DNA of 64,000 nt, from assembly GCF_021605415.1 (NCBI RefSeq), contig NZ_WKEQ01000012.1, forward strand, positions 1 through 64,000, written 5' to 3'. Below the pieces are notes generated by a model. That model saw nothing but the letters and a program-made list of their open reading frames with translations, had not been told where the DNA came from and did no database searches. The position numbers were made by a program, and so were the translations under genes. How positions within the stretch are numbered: the first letter of the stretch is position 1; every line of letters starts with the position of its first letter. Positions 8,834-19,500 of the stretch are shown piece after piece. The DNA comes from Pseudomonas syringae (GTDB taxonomy: Bacteria > Pseudomonadota > Gammaproteobacteria > Pseudomonadales > Pseudomonadaceae).

Positions 8834-9223
8834 ATGGAAGACATCAATACTATTGCAGTCGATTTACACGAAAAGCGCTACTCGGACTTCGACCTCCTTC
8901 GCATCGCCAAGGCAGTGAACCAAGACTACGACGGCCTGGTCACGGCCTACCTGGTGAATGTCCATATTCATGCGTGCAGTGCTGTTGGTGTGGTGTTCGG
9001 TCACATTTGCCCTGGGCCGTACCAACGATTTGCAGATGGTAGGCTGATTCGGACATCAGACATTCAGTCCGTTACGAAGGAAGGCAGGTTTTGGGTGATC
9101 AACACGGTCAACTCGAAGTACGTCATTGCGACGTTTAGGCGTGATGTCGGGTGGCGTAGCCTCCGGGAGTTCATGCGTATCGCGGGAGACACGTATCTGC
9201 CAACGCCTGATCGCCTTCAGTAG
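8834..9223 (+). CDS. hypothetical protein
   Basis: A 129-residue protein with no recognised domain. It starts 2 bp after the upstream stop, with GGAGG 10 bases before the ATG, so it belongs to the same transcript. The composition is mixed alpha/beta with a hydrophobic central stretch (VNVHIHACSAVGVVFGHIC). Its stop is 11 bp before the second copy of the repeated non-coding element. Confidence 0.55.
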   Translation: MEDINTIAVDLHEKRYSDFDLLRIAKAVNQDYDGLVTAYLVNVHIHACSAVGVVFGHICPGPYQRFADGRLIRTSDIQSVTKEGRFWVINTVNSKYVIATFRRDVGWRSLREFMRIAGDTYLPTPDRLQ

Positions 9224-9234
9224 TCGCTGATCGT

Positions 9235-9358
9235 TGTTTTGGGCTTGCCCCGTTTCGGGGACAGCTGTCATAAACCAATCCCGCTGTTGCGGGACTTGGC
9301 CCCTTCGGGCTTCCATCCTCAAATCTCCGGCCCTGATCGGGCCTGCGTGCTCCGCTTG
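9235..9358 (+). ncRNA. repeated structured non-coding element, copy 2
   Basis: Starts TGTTTTGGGC like copy 3. A CCCC/GGGG hairpin is followed by CTGTCATAAACC. A long hairpin follows with outer CCAA/TTGG and inner TCCCGC/GCGGGA, then GCCC/GGGC with a TTCCATC tail, a GGCCC/GGGCC hairpin, and the conserved end GCGTGCTCCGCTTG (finishing 9358). Copies 1 and 3 keep the same order of stems with different base pairs. The next gene starts 162 bp downstream on the same strand. Confidence 0.6.
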
Positions 9359-9520
9359 TCATTTCGCACGCCAGCACAATGTTGCCTGCTCGATCCCAGA
9401 ACCGTTGTCACTGAACCCGGTCGCCGAGATTTTGAACACTTCTTCGGGCGCAGATAGTTATTGGACACTTTCAGCGATATCGTATGCTCGGTTCCCTATG
9501 CTTAGCCAAGGACGTGTGGC

Positions 9521-10393
9521 ATGCCGAAGATCAAACCACTGGATATGAAGCTAATCGACCTTCTTTTTGGGATGGAAGGGGGTTACGTGTTGGACTTCTC
9601 AGACCGCACCATGTCCCAGTTCTTCCTCGGAGAACTGGAGATCGATATTGATGATCCGCTGTTCACTGCGGATGGCACATCCAAAGCTAAGCGCCTGCGG
9701 AGCTTCCTCACGCTTGCCGATACACCGACTTGCGTGCGAGCGCTCAAAGCACTCTGGCAATATCGCCAGGCAGCGCTGGCCAACCAACACAAAGATGAGC
9801 CTGTGGTTAACGCCGAGGGGCGCTTTCTGACTTTGATTCAAGGCTTGGAATCCGTCTCATCTGCCGACGTCATCAAGGGCGATCCTTTCGCAGCTGTGCG
9901 TCCGGTAAATGTTGATCAGGCAGCTCAGTTGAAGAGGGCCCTATTGGACATTCATAAGCTCGCTCCTCAAGCACGTGGCTACGCATTCGAGACGTTCCTC
10001 CAGCAGCTGTTTGAGGCATCCAACCTCCAACCTCGCGCACCATTTAGGAATACGGGGGAACAGATAGATGGAAGCTTCCAATGCCGAGGGGACATCTACC
10101 TTGTTGAGGCGAAGTGGGTAGTGAACCCTGTTGGTGCAGGAGAGCTGCACATTTTTCAAGGCAAGATCAGCCAAAAGGCAGCTTGGACACGAGGTGTTTT
10201 TATCAGTTACTACGGATTCACTGACGTTGGGCTGGAGGCATTCGGGCGCGGCAAGAGCCTGATATGCATTTCGGGAAAAGATATCAACCATGCTTTAGAC
10301 AAGCACATACCATTTGCGGATGTAATCGACCGCAAAGTGCGGGCGGCTGCTGAGACAGGTTCAGTATTCGTACCTTTGGATAAATTGTTCTAA
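9521..10393 (+). CDS. restriction-endonuclease-like (PD-(D/E)xK) protein, paralogue of 41868-42749
   Basis: A 290-residue protein. The C-terminal half contains GYAFETFLQQLF, then a GEQIDGSF block and YLVEAKWV, the Asp...Glu-x-Lys core of Mrr-like nucleases. It ends VIDRKVRAAAETG. The N-terminal ~130 residues are shared only with its paralogue, including YVLDFS(D/N)RTM and VVNAEGRFL. The ATG has AAGGAC upstream. It is followed after 42 bp by a second nuclease-like gene. A DNA-cleaving defence role is inferred; the specificity and any partner are unknown. Confidence 0.7.
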   Translation: MPKIKPLDMKLIDLLFGMEGGYVLDFSDRTMSQFFLGELEIDIDDPLFTADGTSKAKRLRSFLTLADTPTCVRALKALWQYRQAALANQHKDEPVVNAEGRFLTLIQGLESVSSADVIKGDPFAAVRPVNVDQAAQLKRALLDIHKLAPQARGYAFETFLQQLFEASNLQPRAPFRNTGEQIDGSFQCRGDIYLVEAKWVVNPVGAGELHIFQGKISQKAAWTRGVFISYYGFTDVGLEAFGRGKSLICISGKDINHALDKHIPFADVIDRKVRAAAETGSVFVPLDKLF

Positions 10394-10435
10394 GCCCATG
10401 CGGCAACGCTAAGGGAAATTTCATCAGGGGTTCCA

Positions 10436-11632
10436 ATGTACCTAACCATCATGAAGCCCGAAGTGCTTCAGGACGTTGCATTGCTCGGTCGTGGTCTTTG
10501 GATTGTAGAAGGCCCTGATGGCCCAGCGCTCGTGTTCAAAGCGGGCAAAGAATTTATCCTCGCCGCACGTGAGAAGCGCGAGCTGAAGTTCTATCTTGCG
10601 CCATACGAGTGTGATGAGGCGCAAGGCCTGACGCTGTTGACGGCCTGCTTTGATGATCCGATTAGTCCGCTGACTGTTAAAACACCTCTGATGGGTAGCG
10701 ATCCTTTTACGGAGGGCCTGAAAAGTCTTCCTGACCGTTTTAGCGTCTGTTTTTTTGATGAACACAATCGCGAGCTTCTCAGCAGTACAGCGCACGCTAG
10801 TCTTGAAGGGATCCGAAAGTATGCAAAGGCTGTCAATCCCTTGGGGAAGGAGCATTGGCATCTCATGATGGAGCAGGCAGATCACTGGTTCAGCTTTACG
10901 ACTAGGGAAGACGACAGCCGAGCAGTAACGTTGACGCTCTTGGAGGATCTATTTCCAAGCGACTTCCTGATCACCGACCTCACTCGCCAAGGCTTCCAGG
11001 GTTCCAGAGGTTTCTCAAATACTCACCTTGAGCGACCGGAGCCAGGACACCTCCAGGAGCTGGATATCATCTATCTGCTCCAGCGTGCTTACTCGGCGGA
11101 GCAAATCATCCATGGGCCAGTGAAAGTCGCCGACGGGGAAGAGTTGACCGATGCTGTTGTTTTGGGGACGGAGGTCACGCTTTTACTACAGGCTAAGGAC
11201 AGCCCAAACACAGCTGAGATGATGGGGACAAAGCTTGAACGAAAGCGTAAGAAGGCCCTGAGTCAGTTGAAAGGAGGCCTATCGCAGCTACGTGGCGCAG
11301 TTTCAACTATCGAGCGTGAGGGAAATCCCGCGCTGCGGCTTGTTGATGGTACTCCCCTCAAAATCGATCTTGCAGCACGTCCCCTTGTAGGAGTCGTGGT
11401 GGTAAAAGAGCTGTTTAGCGACACCTATGAAGAGTACGGGGCCATGATCTTGGATTTCATGGATGATGTAGGTGTTCGTGTGTTGGCATTTGATTACAAC
11501 GAGTTCGAGGTTATGACGAGGCACTGTCCCTCAGAGCAAGCACTCCTTTCGGCATTCTGGCAAATTTCCGAGTGCGCGGTTGAACAGAGGATCTATCCCA
11601 GACTTCGCTTCACTGAGCTACCCCCACGCTGA
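10436..11632 (+). CDS. unknown protein with a possible PD-(D/E)xK core
   Basis: A 398-residue protein. Near the middle it has ELTDAVVLGTEVTLLLQAKDS, a possible Asp...Gln-x-Lys nuclease core, followed by a helical ERKRKKALSQLKGGLSQL stretch. No other domain is recognised and there is no membrane segment. It has AGGGG at a proper distance from the start and lies 42 bp after the restriction-endonuclease-like gene, so the two are probably one operon. The pair could be a two-component nuclease system, but that is inference. Confidence 0.5.
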   Translation: MYLTIMKPEVLQDVALLGRGLWIVEGPDGPALVFKAGKEFILAAREKRELKFYLAPYECDEAQGLTLLTACFDDPISPLTVKTPLMGSDPFTEGLKSLPDRFSVCFFDEHNRELLSSTAHASLEGIRKYAKAVNPLGKEHWHLMMEQADHWFSFTTREDDSRAVTLTLLEDLFPSDFLITDLTRQGFQGSRGFSNTHLERPEPGHLQELDIIYLLQRAYSAEQIIHGPVKVADGEELTDAVVLGTEVTLLLQAKDSPNTAEMMGTKLERKRKKALSQLKGGLSQLRGAVSTIEREGNPALRLVDGTPLKIDLAARPLVGVVVVKELFSDTYEEYGAMILDFMDDVGVRVLAFDYNEFEVMTRHCPSEQALLSAFWQISECAVEQRIYPRLRFTELPPR

Positions 11633-11748
11633 TTCACCACCATGGCCAGCCCATGAAGCGTAACCTCAACGAACTCCTGCACTGAATTAGAGGTTTAGAC
11701 GTAACTTCACTATCGAAAAGGTTAGCGATCCGCAACAGTGCCCTGCCA

Positions 11749-12192
11749 TCACTGAGCAAACATGCCGGCAATGATCCTGGCGTCGAGCAAGGCGTGGTGA
11801 GGCAACTCTTCACCCTCGCTGGTTGGAGCAAGCGTCGTCGCATCGGTAGGAAAATTGCGAACGATTCGGGGCCATCGTCCGCCGTCATAGACTAGATCGC
11901 AAAAAAGCTCCCAATCGTACTGAGGGGCGTCAGTGACGATCTCGACCTCGTTTTTGAACGACGTCAGAAACTTGAGCAGAGACAACCTGGCTTCAACAGT
12001 GGGCAGCGCGTAGCTGCCACCCCACAGCTGCGGAAGCACGATTTCCTTTACGAAATCACTGCAGTCTTCTTCTCGCCATGTGTCGAGCAATTCCACGTAG
12101 AGTTCGCGCCCATCCTCAGCCACTAATGCGAGTGATATCAGCTTCGCTGCTGCTGATAACCGGGTAAACTCGCAATCAAGAAAGAGTCTCAT
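11749..12192 (-). CDS. DEDD-family 3'-5' exonuclease-like protein
   Basis: A 147-residue protein beginning MRLFLDCEFT (exonuclease I Asp-x-Glu) and ending with HHALLDARIIAGMF, the His-x4-Asp exonuclease III motif of DEDDh enzymes. The middle has VEIVTDAPQYDWELF, fitting exonuclease II. It is short for the family but has all motifs. The start at 12192 has GGAG 9 bases upstream. It is divergent from the next gene. It may act on RNA or single-stranded DNA; the substrate cannot be read from the sequence. Confidence 0.75.
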   Translation of the reverse strand: MRLFLDCEFTRLSAAAKLISLALVAEDGRELYVELLDTWREEDCSDFVKEIVLPQLWGGSYALPTVEARLSLLKFLTSFKNEVEIVTDAPQYDWELFCDLVYDGGRWPRIVRNFPTDATTLAPTSEGEELPHHALLDARIIAGMFAQ

Positions 12193-12230
12193 GTTGGTAC
12201 AACTCCGCAATGACTAGGGGTCGCCTGGAT

Positions 12231-12575
12231 ATGGTGCAGGAAGGTCAGCTGTGGGAAATGGCTCTCAAGCATTTTGGCTCAGACGGGCTCCTCAAGGTAG
12301 TCATAGAAATGTGGAGTCACGCTGCGACTCCGCCCAAGCCAGTCGTGGAATACCTGTCCACCAAACAGGTGAGCCAAGAAGTCCTGAATATACTGAAAAT
12401 TGCCCAGGAGCGAGTGGGTGCATTCGTTGCGGATCGGACACCGGTTCCAGACACCGTAACTCTGTACTCCCGCCACGCCAGTGACCTAGCAGACGGGCTC
12501 ATTACGCGACTGCCGAAGGTGCATCTTTCCCTAGCCTGGAGGGGTTTGTGTCTTGAAATTGACCTAGGCATTTGA
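12231..12575 (+). CDS. hypothetical protein
   Basis: A 114-residue protein with no recognised domain. I choose the ATG at 12231, with AGGGG 10 bases upstream; an earlier ATG at 12210 has no ribosome binding site. The codon pattern and length fit a small accessory gene, but support is modest. Confidence 0.4.
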   Translation: MVQEGQLWEMALKHFGSDGLLKVVIEMWSHAATPPKPVVEYLSTKQVSQEVLNILKIAQERVGAFVADRTPVPDTVTLYSRHASDLADGLITRLPKVHLSLAWRGLCLEIDLGI

Positions 12576-12660
12576 AATCTCCTCCTGCTCCATAGGGCAT
12601 CTTGGCGTAAGCCTTCCCAAACAACTTGTTGAGTTAATTGCTGTTCTATAGAGACAATTT

Positions 12661-12993
12661 ATGAAAGCTGATTTTACTGAAGAAGAAATGCGCCGCGCCT
12701 TGTTCGGTACAGCTCAGCCTGAAGAGGTTCTTGCATCTCCAGCACCGGAATCTGTGACAGAAGTCGTCTTCACGAAGCCGATTGCTGAGTCTGCAGCCAA
12801 GAAGAAACCGGCGAAACCGTTCACGCCTAGGCTCAGGGTCACGCTTCGAGTTGGAAACGAATTTGAGGGGAAGATGCACGAGCTGATCCATGAGGCCGAC
12901 ACGCTGAGTTCGTTGCTTGCTGAGCAAGAAGCTGTGAAGGCTGCTAGGAAGAAATACAAATACGTGGAAGTGGAATCCGTTAAGTCAATTTAA
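12661..12993 (+). CDS. small hypothetical accessory protein
   Basis: A 110-residue charged protein, MKADFTEEEMRRALFG at the start, with a basic Ala/Lys/Pro-rich linker near residue 45 and a lysine-rich C-terminus. It has no known domain. It resembles short accessory proteins I associate with Pseudomonas plasmids and integrative elements, but I cannot name it. A terminator follows at 13129. Confidence 0.5.
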   Translation: MKADFTEEEMRRALFGTAQPEEVLASPAPESVTEVVFTKPIAESAAKKKPAKPFTPRLRVTLRVGNEFEGKMHELIHEADTLSSLLAEQEAVKAARKKYKYVEVESVKSI

Positions 12994-13128
12994 AAGACAC
13001 AGCTGTAAGGATTGGCTACTTGGTAAAGATCGCTGAGCAGCCTCGGGGGATATTCTGATTGTTGATCGAAGCGTCGATGCGGCCAATGGAGATGTCGCTA
13101 TCGCACCGCTTGGCGATACTTGAACTGC

Positions 13129-13158
13129 AACCGACACGACGAACCGTGCCGGTTTTTT
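13129..13158 (+). terminator. rho-independent terminator
   Basis: A 10-bp stem with one mismatch (AACCGACACG / CGTGCCGGTT) and a 6-nt loop is followed by six T. It lies between the small accessory gene and the convergent copper operon. Confidence 0.75.
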
Positions 13159-13170
13159 ATCATCGCAGGC

Positions 13171-13512
13171 TCATTTTCTTATAGAAACGATTGTGGCTTT
13201 GCCACCCTCTAGACGAAAGGTAAACGAGACACGGTCTCCGGCTGCCAGCCCTTTCAACTGATCCTCTGTCGCGGAGAACGCCATAGTCATCGGTGGCCAT
13301 TGCACTGATGGAACAGCGCCATGGGCAATGGTCACGGTATGCTTCGTAGGATCGATAGCCTTGATCGTTCCGTCGGCGGTGGCTACTGGAGCCTGCTTTG
13401 TTTCTTGCTTCATTTCCATACTCTCCATTTTCATGCCCGGCATGTCCTCTGCTAGGGCAGAAAAGGACAGCGTAAGTACGGTGCTAGCAGCTGCAATCAG
13501 GGTCAGTTTCAT
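13171..13512 (-). CDS. cusF: periplasmic copper-binding protein CusF
   Basis: A 113-residue protein with an N-terminal signal peptide (ends near SALA), a Met-rich stretch [11 protein letters not shown] and a CusF beta-barrel. The barrel shows [23 protein letters not shown], with the conserved His, Trp and two Met copper ligands. It acts as a Cu(I)/Ag(I) chaperone passing metal to the CusCBA efflux pump. It overlaps the cusA stop by 4 bp and is the last gene of the operon. Confidence 0.9.
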   Translation of the reverse strand: MKLTLIAAASTVLTLSFSALAEDMPGMKMESMEMKQETKQAPVATADGTIKAIDPTKHTVTIAHGAVPSVQWPPMTMAFSATEDQLKGLAAGDRVSFTFRLEGGKATIVSIRK

Positions 13513-16500
13513 ACGACTTTTCCTTGAGGGAGGTTGGGTTCATCTTGGAGGTGACGGCGACGCATCAGGCGATACGCTGCCGGAATGACAAACAGGGACA
13601 GCAAGGGTGCCGTGACCATGCCGCCGACCATGGGTGCGGCAATGCGGCTCATGACTTCGCTGCCGGTGCCGCTGCCCAGCAGGATGGGTAACAGACCGGC
13701 AATGATCACGGCCACGGTCATGGCCTTGGGTCGAACGCGCTGCACAGCGCCTTCACGAATCGCCGCCACCAGCCCGCGCTCAGTGCTGTCGCCGAGGTCT
13801 TCACGCTCGGCCCAGGCGTTTTTCAGGTAGAGCAGCATAATCACACCGAACTCGGCAGAAACCCCGGCCAAGGCGATAAAGCCGACTCCGGTGGCGACCG
13901 ACAGGTTAAATCCCAGCAGATAGAGGAACCATGCTCCGCCCGTTAGTGCGAACGGCAGAGTGGCCATGATCAGTAAGGCCTCATCGAAGCGGGCGAAAGT
14001 CAGGTAGAGCAGCACGAAGATGATCAACAGGGTGGCAGGCACCACCAACTTGAGCCGTGCGTTGGCCCGTTCCAGAAATTCGAACTGCCCTGAGTAACTC
14101 AGACTCATACCGGGCTGCAACCTGACCTGCTCATTGACGACCCGGCGTAGATCGGCGACCACCGAGGCAATGTCTCGACCACGCACATCGATGTACACCC
14201 AGCCTGAAGGCCGTGCGTTCTCGCTCTTAAGCATCGGCGGCCCTTCGCTGACCTTGATCTTCGCCACCGTACCAAGGGTGATCTGGGTGCCTAGCGGGGT
14301 GTAGATTGGCAACTGCTCCAAGGCGCCGAGCGAGTCTCGCCACTCACGAGGGTAACGGACGTTTATCGGGAAGCGTGCAAGCCCTTCAATGGTCTCCCCG
14401 ACGTTTTCACCGCCGATAGCACCAGCCACAATGGACTGCACATCAGCGATATTCAGTCCGTAACGGGCGGCGGCCTTGCGGTCGATATCTATATCGATGT
14501 AGCGGCCACCGGTCAGTCGCTCGGCCAGAGCCGAGCTGACACCGGGCACATCCTTGGCCACCCGCTCGACCGCCTGAGTTGCCGCATCGATCTCCGTCAG
14601 GTTTGTGCCGGCAACCTTTACTCCGATGGGGCTTTTGATCCCGGTGGCCAGCATGTCGATACGGTTGCGAATCGGCGGTATCCAGATATTGGTCAACCCT
14701 GGAACTCGTACCACTCGATCCAGTTCCTCCACCAGTTTCTCCTGGGTCATGCCTGGGCGCCATTGCTCGTGTGGCTTGAACTGGATAGTAGTTTCGAACA
14801 TCTCCAGCGGTGCCGGGTCGGTAGCGGTTTCGGCACGGCCTGCTTTACCGAAGACGTGTTCAACCTCTGGAACGCTCTTGATCAGGCGGTCGGTCTGTTG
14901 CAGCAACTGCGCCGCTTTCTGCGCCGACAATCCCGGCAGAGCAGAAGGCATATAGAGCAAGTCGCCCTCATCCAACGGCGGAAGAAATTCTCCACCCAAG
15001 CGCGACATTGGCCATAGCGCGCTGACGAAAACCAATAGCGCCACCAGCAGCGTGATCTTTGGTCGACGCAAGACTGCGTCCAGAGCTGGCTGATAGATCC
15101 GAATCAACCACCGGTTCAACGGGTTCTGTTGCTCACTGGGGATTCGTCCTCGAATCCAGTAACCCATCAGCACTGGCACCAAGGTCACTGACAATCCTGC
15201 CGCTGCGGCCATGGCGTAGGTCTTGGTGAAAGCCAGTGGGCCGAACAAACGCCCTTCCTGAGCTTCTAGGGTGAACACAGGAATGAACGAAAGGGTGATT
15301 ATCAACAAACAGAAGAACAGCGCCGGGCCGACCTCTGCCGCCGCTTCGGTCATCACGTGCCAATGACGCTCCCCATTCAGTTCTTCCCCTGGGTTTGCTA
15401 CATGCCACGCCTCAACCTTCTTGTGGGCGTTCTCGATCATTACCACGGCAGCATCCACCATGGCGCCGATGGCGATGGCAATCCCACCCAAGGACATGAT
15501 GTTGGCGTTGATGCCTTGGTAGCGCATGACGATGAAGGCAATCAAAACTCCCACCGGCAGGGAGATGATCGCCACCAGCGACGAGCGTAAGTGCCAGAGG
15601 AAGATCCCACAAACCAACGCGACAACGATGAACTCTTCGATGAGCTTGTGGCTGAGATTTTCCACAGCGCGGTCGATCAGCTTACTGCGGTCGTAGGTGG
15701 TGACGATTTCCACCCCAGACGGCAAACTTTTTTTCAGCTCGACGAGTTTGGTCTTGACCGCAGCAATGGTCTCGCGAGCATTCTTGCCGCTGCGCAAAAT
15801 CACCACGCCGCCGACGGTCTCGCCCTCACCGTCGAGTTCGGTGATGCCACGCCGCATTTCCGGCCCCAGCTGGATCGTGGCGACATCGCCAAGGGTCACC
15901 GGCACACCGCCCGAGCCCAGCTTCAGTGGGATCGCCCGAAAGTCATTGAGTGTCTTTAAGTAGCCGGAAGCACGCACGATGAACTCGGTCTCTGCCATCT
16001 CCAGCACCGCGCCACCGGTTTCCTGATTGGCCTTGCCGATAGCATCGGTCACCTCAGACTGAGTGATGCCGAGGCTGGCCAGTTTGAGCGGATCAAGCTG
16101 CACCTGGTATTGCTTAACCATGCCTCCCACGGTGGCCACTTCCGCAACGTTCGGTAGGGTCTTGAGTTCAAACTTGAGGAACCAGTCCTGAAGAGCACGA
16201 AGTTGTGCCAAATCGTGCCCGCCACTGCGATCCACCAGTGCGTACTGATAGATCCAACCCACCCCCGTCGCATCCGGCCCCAACGCCGGTTTGGCGCTGG
16301 CCGGCAAGCGGCTTTGTATCTGACTCAGGTACTCCAACACCCGCGAGCGAGCCCAATACAAGTCAGTGCCGTCTTCGAACAGCACGTAGACAAAACTATC
16401 GCCAAAGAAGGAATAACCACGCACGGTCTTGGCCCCCGGCACCGAGAGCATGGTGGTGGCCAACGGATAGGTGACCTGGTTCTCGACGATCTGCGGCGCT

Positions 16501-16667
16501 TGTCCTGCATAAGGGGTGCGGATAATCACCTGTACATCGGAGAGGTCTGGCAACGCATCAATGGGCGTGCTTTGAACCGACCAGATACCCCAAGCGGTGA
16601 CAAACAGTGTCGCGAGTAGCACTAGGAATCGGTTGGCCACTGACCAACGAATCAGGGCAGCAATCAT
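13509..16667 (-). CDS. cusA: heavy-metal RND efflux pump CusA
   Basis: A 1052-residue inner-membrane RND transporter of the HME type, with full-length family architecture: a first helix near residues 10-30, a large periplasmic loop, a helix bundle around 340-560, a second loop and a final bundle at 870-1040. The motif [17 protein letters not shown] in the proton-relay helix is typical of CusA/CzcA. With CusB and CusC it exports Cu(I)/Ag(I) from periplasm and cytoplasm. The start overlaps the end of cusB by 4 bp. Confidence 0.95.
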   Translation of the reverse strand: MIAALIRWSVANRFLVLLATLFVTAWGIWSVQSTPIDALPDLSDVQVIIRTPYAGQAPQIVENQVTYPLATTMLSVPGAKTVRGYSFFGDSFVYVLFEDGTDLYWARSRVLEYLSQIQSRLPASAKPALGPDATGVGWIYQYALVDRSGGHDLAQLRALQDWFLKFELKTLPNVAEVATVGGMVKQYQVQLDPLKLASLGITQSEVTDAIGKANQETGGAVLEMAETEFIVRASGYLKTLNDFRAIPLKLGSGGVPVTLGDVATIQLGPEMRRGITELDGEGETVGGVVILRSGKNARETIAAVKTKLVELKKSLPSGVEIVTTYDRSKLIDRAVENLSHKLIEEFIVVALVCGIFLWHLRSSLVAIISLPVGVLIAFIVMRYQGINANIMSLGGIAIAIGAMVDAAVVMIENAHKKVEAWHVANPGEELNGERHWHVMTEAAAEVGPALFFCLLIITLSFIPVFTLEAQEGRLFGPLAFTKTYAMAAAAGLSVTLVPVLMGYWIRGRIPSEQQNPLNRWLIRIYQPALDAVLRRPKITLLVALLVFVSALWPMSRLGGEFLPPLDEGDLLYMPSALPGLSAQKAAQLLQQTDRLIKSVPEVEHVFGKAGRAETATDPAPLEMFETTIQFKPHEQWRPGMTQEKLVEELDRVVRVPGLTNIWIPPIRNRIDMLATGIKSPIGVKVAGTNLTEIDAATQAVERVAKDVPGVSSALAERLTGGRYIDIDIDRKAAARYGLNIADVQSIVAGAIGGENVGETIEGLARFPINVRYPREWRDSLGALEQLPIYTPLGTQITLGTVAKIKVSEGPPMLKSENARPSGWVYIDVRGRDIASVVADLRRVVNEQVRLQPGMSLSYSGQFEFLERANARLKLVVPATLLIIFVLLYLTFARFDEALLIMATLPFALTGGAWFLYLLGFNLSVATGVGFIALAGVSAEFGVIMLLYLKNAWAEREDLGDSTERGLVAAIREGAVQRVRPKAMTVAVIIAGLLPILLGSGTGSEVMSRIAAPMVGGMVTAPLLSLFVIPAAYRLMRRRHLQDEPNLPQGKVV

Positions 16668-18148
16668 GGCTGGCCCCCCGATTTATCCAGGCGTTCAACA
16701 CGCAAGCCATCATCGGTCTGGCTCACCGCGACCCGAACCTTGTCACCAGCCTTGAGACCCTGCATCAGCGCCGGACTAGCGAGAGGGAAAGTCATCGTCA
16801 TGCCAGGCATACCGAGCGTCTTGAAAGGGCCGTGGGCGAGCGTGACTTCTTTGTCGTCGATCTCAACGATCTGACCATCAGCCTCATGAAAACTGGAGGC
16901 TGTTTCACTGGGTGGCGACTCTTCCTCCGTGCGAGCAACAATGCCTTTAAGACTGGCCTCCGAGTCGAGCAGGAACTGGCCAGAGGTAACCACCTTCTGG
17001 CCTGCTTCCAGACCTTTCACTATCGCCGTTTTGCCATCGCTTTCCTGCCCAAGGAGCACCTCCACGGGACGGTAGCGCCCAGCGTCTTCGGCGAGCATCA
17101 CCAGCGCTCGTCGGCCAGTGCGAATCACCGCCTCACTCGGCACCCACAATACACTTTGCTCGGTCGAACGATTCAGGCGTACTTGCGCCGTCAAACCCGG
17201 CCTGAGACGCCCGTCCGGATTGGGTAACTCGACACGTACCCGAAGTGTGCGGCTGTCCGGATTGGTCTCGGGCAAAATCGCGCTGACGTTGCCGCTAAGT
17301 GTTGTTCCTGGGAAGGCTGGCAGACGCGCTTCGACTGCCTGCCCCACGGTGATAGCTCCGGAATCCGATTCTGGAACGGCCACAGCTAACCAGACACTGC
17401 TCAAGCCATTGACGCGGGCCAGAGTATCGCCAGCCGACACGGTCATACCCGCACGTACATTCAGCTCTTGCAGCACGCCGCTGATAGGACTGGTGAGGGT
17501 CAGGTTCGGCTGGACTTTGCCACTGCGCTCTACCTGGGTGATCAGCGCAGCTGGCATCCCTGTGAGCCGCAGTCGCTGTCGGGCCGCAGCCAATAGGTCA
17601 GCATCACCGTTGTGCTTAATGGCAAGGAACTCTGTCTGGGCAGCCGCCCATTCCGGCACCAGGATATCTGCCAGGGCCGCGTTGGCCTTGAGCGCATCAC
17701 CGGGAGCATGGGCATAGACCCGTTCCACAAAGCCAGGGGTGCGTGCCTGTATCACCGCAACATCTCGTTCGTTGAACGCCAAGACACCCGTCACATCAAG
17801 GCTGGAGTCAAAGATTCCACGGGTGACTGTTGCAAAACGCAGACCGAGATTCTGGGTCAGACTCGGATCGATACTGACGGTCGCACGATCTCCTGCGCCA
17901 CCGGCGTACAGAGGAACCAGCTGCATGTCCATGAAAGGGGATTTACCCGGCTTATCGAACTTTTGCTGCGGGTACATGGGATCGTACCAATACAGAGCCT
18001 TGCGTTCCTCTGAGGAGTTGGGACTCTGCTCCGGGCTGGCACCAGGTACTCCGCTCACACGTTGATGCGCGAACCAGTAACCTCCGGCAACCCCGAATGC
18101 CAGCGAGACGCCTACCAACAATGCCCCGCTCCATTTTTTTAGGATCAT
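16664..18148 (-). CDS. cusB: membrane fusion protein CusB with fused CusF-like domain
   Basis: A 494-residue periplasmic adaptor. It has an N-terminal membrane anchor, a heavy-metal-binding YWYDPMYP...[10 protein letters not shown] segment (~residues 54-80), barrel-sandwich and helical hairpin regions, and a C-terminal CusF-like domain (from ~residue 425). That domain contains [20 protein letters not shown]. The fused domain lets the adaptor carry its own metal chaperone, although a separate cusF is also in the operon. It overlaps both neighbours by 4 bp. Confidence 0.93.
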   Translation of the reverse strand: MILKKWSGALLVGVSLAFGVAGGYWFAHQRVSGVPGASPEQSPNSSEERKALYWYDPMYPQQKFDKPGKSPFMDMQLVPLYAGGAGDRATVSIDPSLTQNLGLRFATVTRGIFDSSLDVTGVLAFNERDVAVIQARTPGFVERVYAHAPGDALKANAALADILVPEWAAAQTEFLAIKHNGDADLLAAARQRLRLTGMPAALITQVERSGKVQPNLTLTSPISGVLQELNVRAGMTVSAGDTLARVNGLSSVWLAVAVPESDSGAITVGQAVEARLPAFPGTTLSGNVSAILPETNPDSRTLRVRVELPNPDGRLRPGLTAQVRLNRSTEQSVLWVPSEAVIRTGRRALVMLAEDAGRYRPVEVLLGQESDGKTAIVKGLEAGQKVVTSGQFLLDSEASLKGIVARTEEESPPSETASSFHEADGQIVEIDDKEVTLAHGPFKTLGMPGMTMTFPLASPALMQGLKAGDKVRVAVSQTDDGLRVERLDKSGGQP

Positions 18149-19401
18149 TGGCTGGACTCCCCATAAGCGAAGTACAGACGTGCACTGGTCAGCGCTCGCT
18201 GCTCTTCTACGTCGATCTGTTTAAGGCGGGCTTCGATGAGTTCACGTCGGGCGGCAACCACCGCGTTTAAATCGCCCTTGCCTGCACGGTAACTGGCCAT
18301 GCTGAGTTCGACCTTTTCCTTGGCCAGCGGCACCAGGCTGTCCTGATTTCTGCGCACGGCACGATCCAGACGCTCATAGTCAGCCAGTTCATTTTCCAGC
18401 TGCTGGGTATGCTCGCGTGACAGCGCTTCGCGTTCGGCCTCCAATTGGTTGAGTTCAGCCTGCTTGGCCGCAATCCTAGGGTTTTGGCGAGAGTCGGGAA
18501 ATAGCGGTAAATCCCAGGAAAGTTGAACGCTGACCATGTCGCCGAACTGACGGTCACGATGCTGATAATCAAGCTCCCAACTCCAGTCCGACTGCTTTTC
18601 CGCTTCAGCTTCACGAACTTTGGCTTGCGCTTCGCGGGTCATCGGCGCAAACGCTGCCAACTCGGGGTGGTGTTGCAGCTTATGAGAGTAACTTGAGGTG
18701 TCGACGGGCCATTCAGGCAAGCTGCCTACAGGCTTGTCGTTGGCGGCGGAGCCAATCCAGCGTTTGAGGGCCGCACGAGCCTGCGCTCTCTGGAGAATCA
18801 GATCGTCCTGCTGCTCCGCCAGTTGAGCTGCTTCCTGCTTGGGTGTCACCGCATCGGCGGGTTGAGCGCGGCCACCGGCAATTTGAGCCCGGACGGTATC
18901 GCTCAGCAGGCGGTTTTCTTTGTAGAAGTCCTGGAACAACACATCTTTGCGCTCAACCGAGTAGCTGCTGATCCAGGCCAACGCCGTGGACTGGCGCACC
19001 TTCAGACGTTCGACTCGACGCTCCGCAGAGGCACGATCAATAGCTGCATCGGCGACTTCGATACGCGCTTTGCGCTTGTCGCTATTGGGCATCTCCTGCC
19101 TGACCCCGACCATCTGCATGGTCATGAAGTCCTGGTTGATACTCCAACGATCCGGGCCGCCAATGGGGTAGTTCTGCACGCCCACCAAGAGTTTGGGATC
19201 AGGTAATTCACCAGCAGGGATGGCTGCACTGTTGGCAGCCTGAATTTTCGCGTCTTGTGCGGTCAGCGACGGCGCATTGTTTTCTGCCAGCCGCAACGCT
19301 TCATCGAGCGTCAATGCGGCAGCGAAACTCGGCAACGCCAGCACGCTTGCCGCTAGCCCGGCCACGAGAGACCAGCCTGTGCAATTGCACTTGGAGTTCA
19401 T
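18145..19401 (-). CDS. cusC: outer-membrane efflux protein CusC
   Basis: A 418-residue TolC-family outer-membrane channel with a signal peptide (ends near PSFAA) and long heptad-rich helices such as LDEALRLAENNAPSLTAQ. It completes the CusCBA tripartite pump. I use the start at 19401, with AGGA 9 bases upstream, giving the signal peptide near the N-terminus; the frame is open to 19431. First gene of the cus transcript, or second if the Met/Cys-rich gene upstream is included. Confidence 0.9.
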   Translation of the reverse strand: MNSKCNCTGWSLVAGLAASVLALPSFAAALTLDEALRLAENNAPSLTAQDAKIQAANSAAIPAGELPDPKLLVGVQNYPIGGPDRWSINQDFMTMQMVGVRQEMPNSDKRKARIEVADAAIDRASAERRVERLKVRQSTALAWISSYSVERKDVLFQDFYKENRLLSDTVRAQIAGGRAQPADAVTPKQEAAQLAEQQDDLILQRAQARAALKRWIGSAANDKPVGSLPEWPVDTSSYSHKLQHHPELAAFAPMTREAQAKVREAEAEKQSDWSWELDYQHRDRQFGDMVSVQLSWDLPLFPDSRQNPRIAAKQAELNQLEAEREALSREHTQQLENELADYERLDRAVRRNQDSLVPLAKEKVELSMASYRAGKGDLNAVVAARRELIEARLKQIDVEEQRALTSARLYFAYGESSQ

Positions 19402-19500
19402 GTTTACGATTCCTGTAATCATCCACTGCACGCGTCAAAAGACATGCGCGCAGCTAGTCCATCCCGCTAATGCAGAATGAGGCTCAATGTCGGACAGGAA

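Noticed and set aside
5115..9358. Structured elements as integron attC sites
   Set aside because: They lack the conserved terminal core sites and the simple overall palindrome of attC, and the segments between them hold several genes in both directions rather than one cassette.
19404..19419. Copper regulator box directly before cusC
   Set aside because: TTACGATTCCTGTAAT has one extra base and overlaps the ribosome binding site, so it does not fit the other four boxes.
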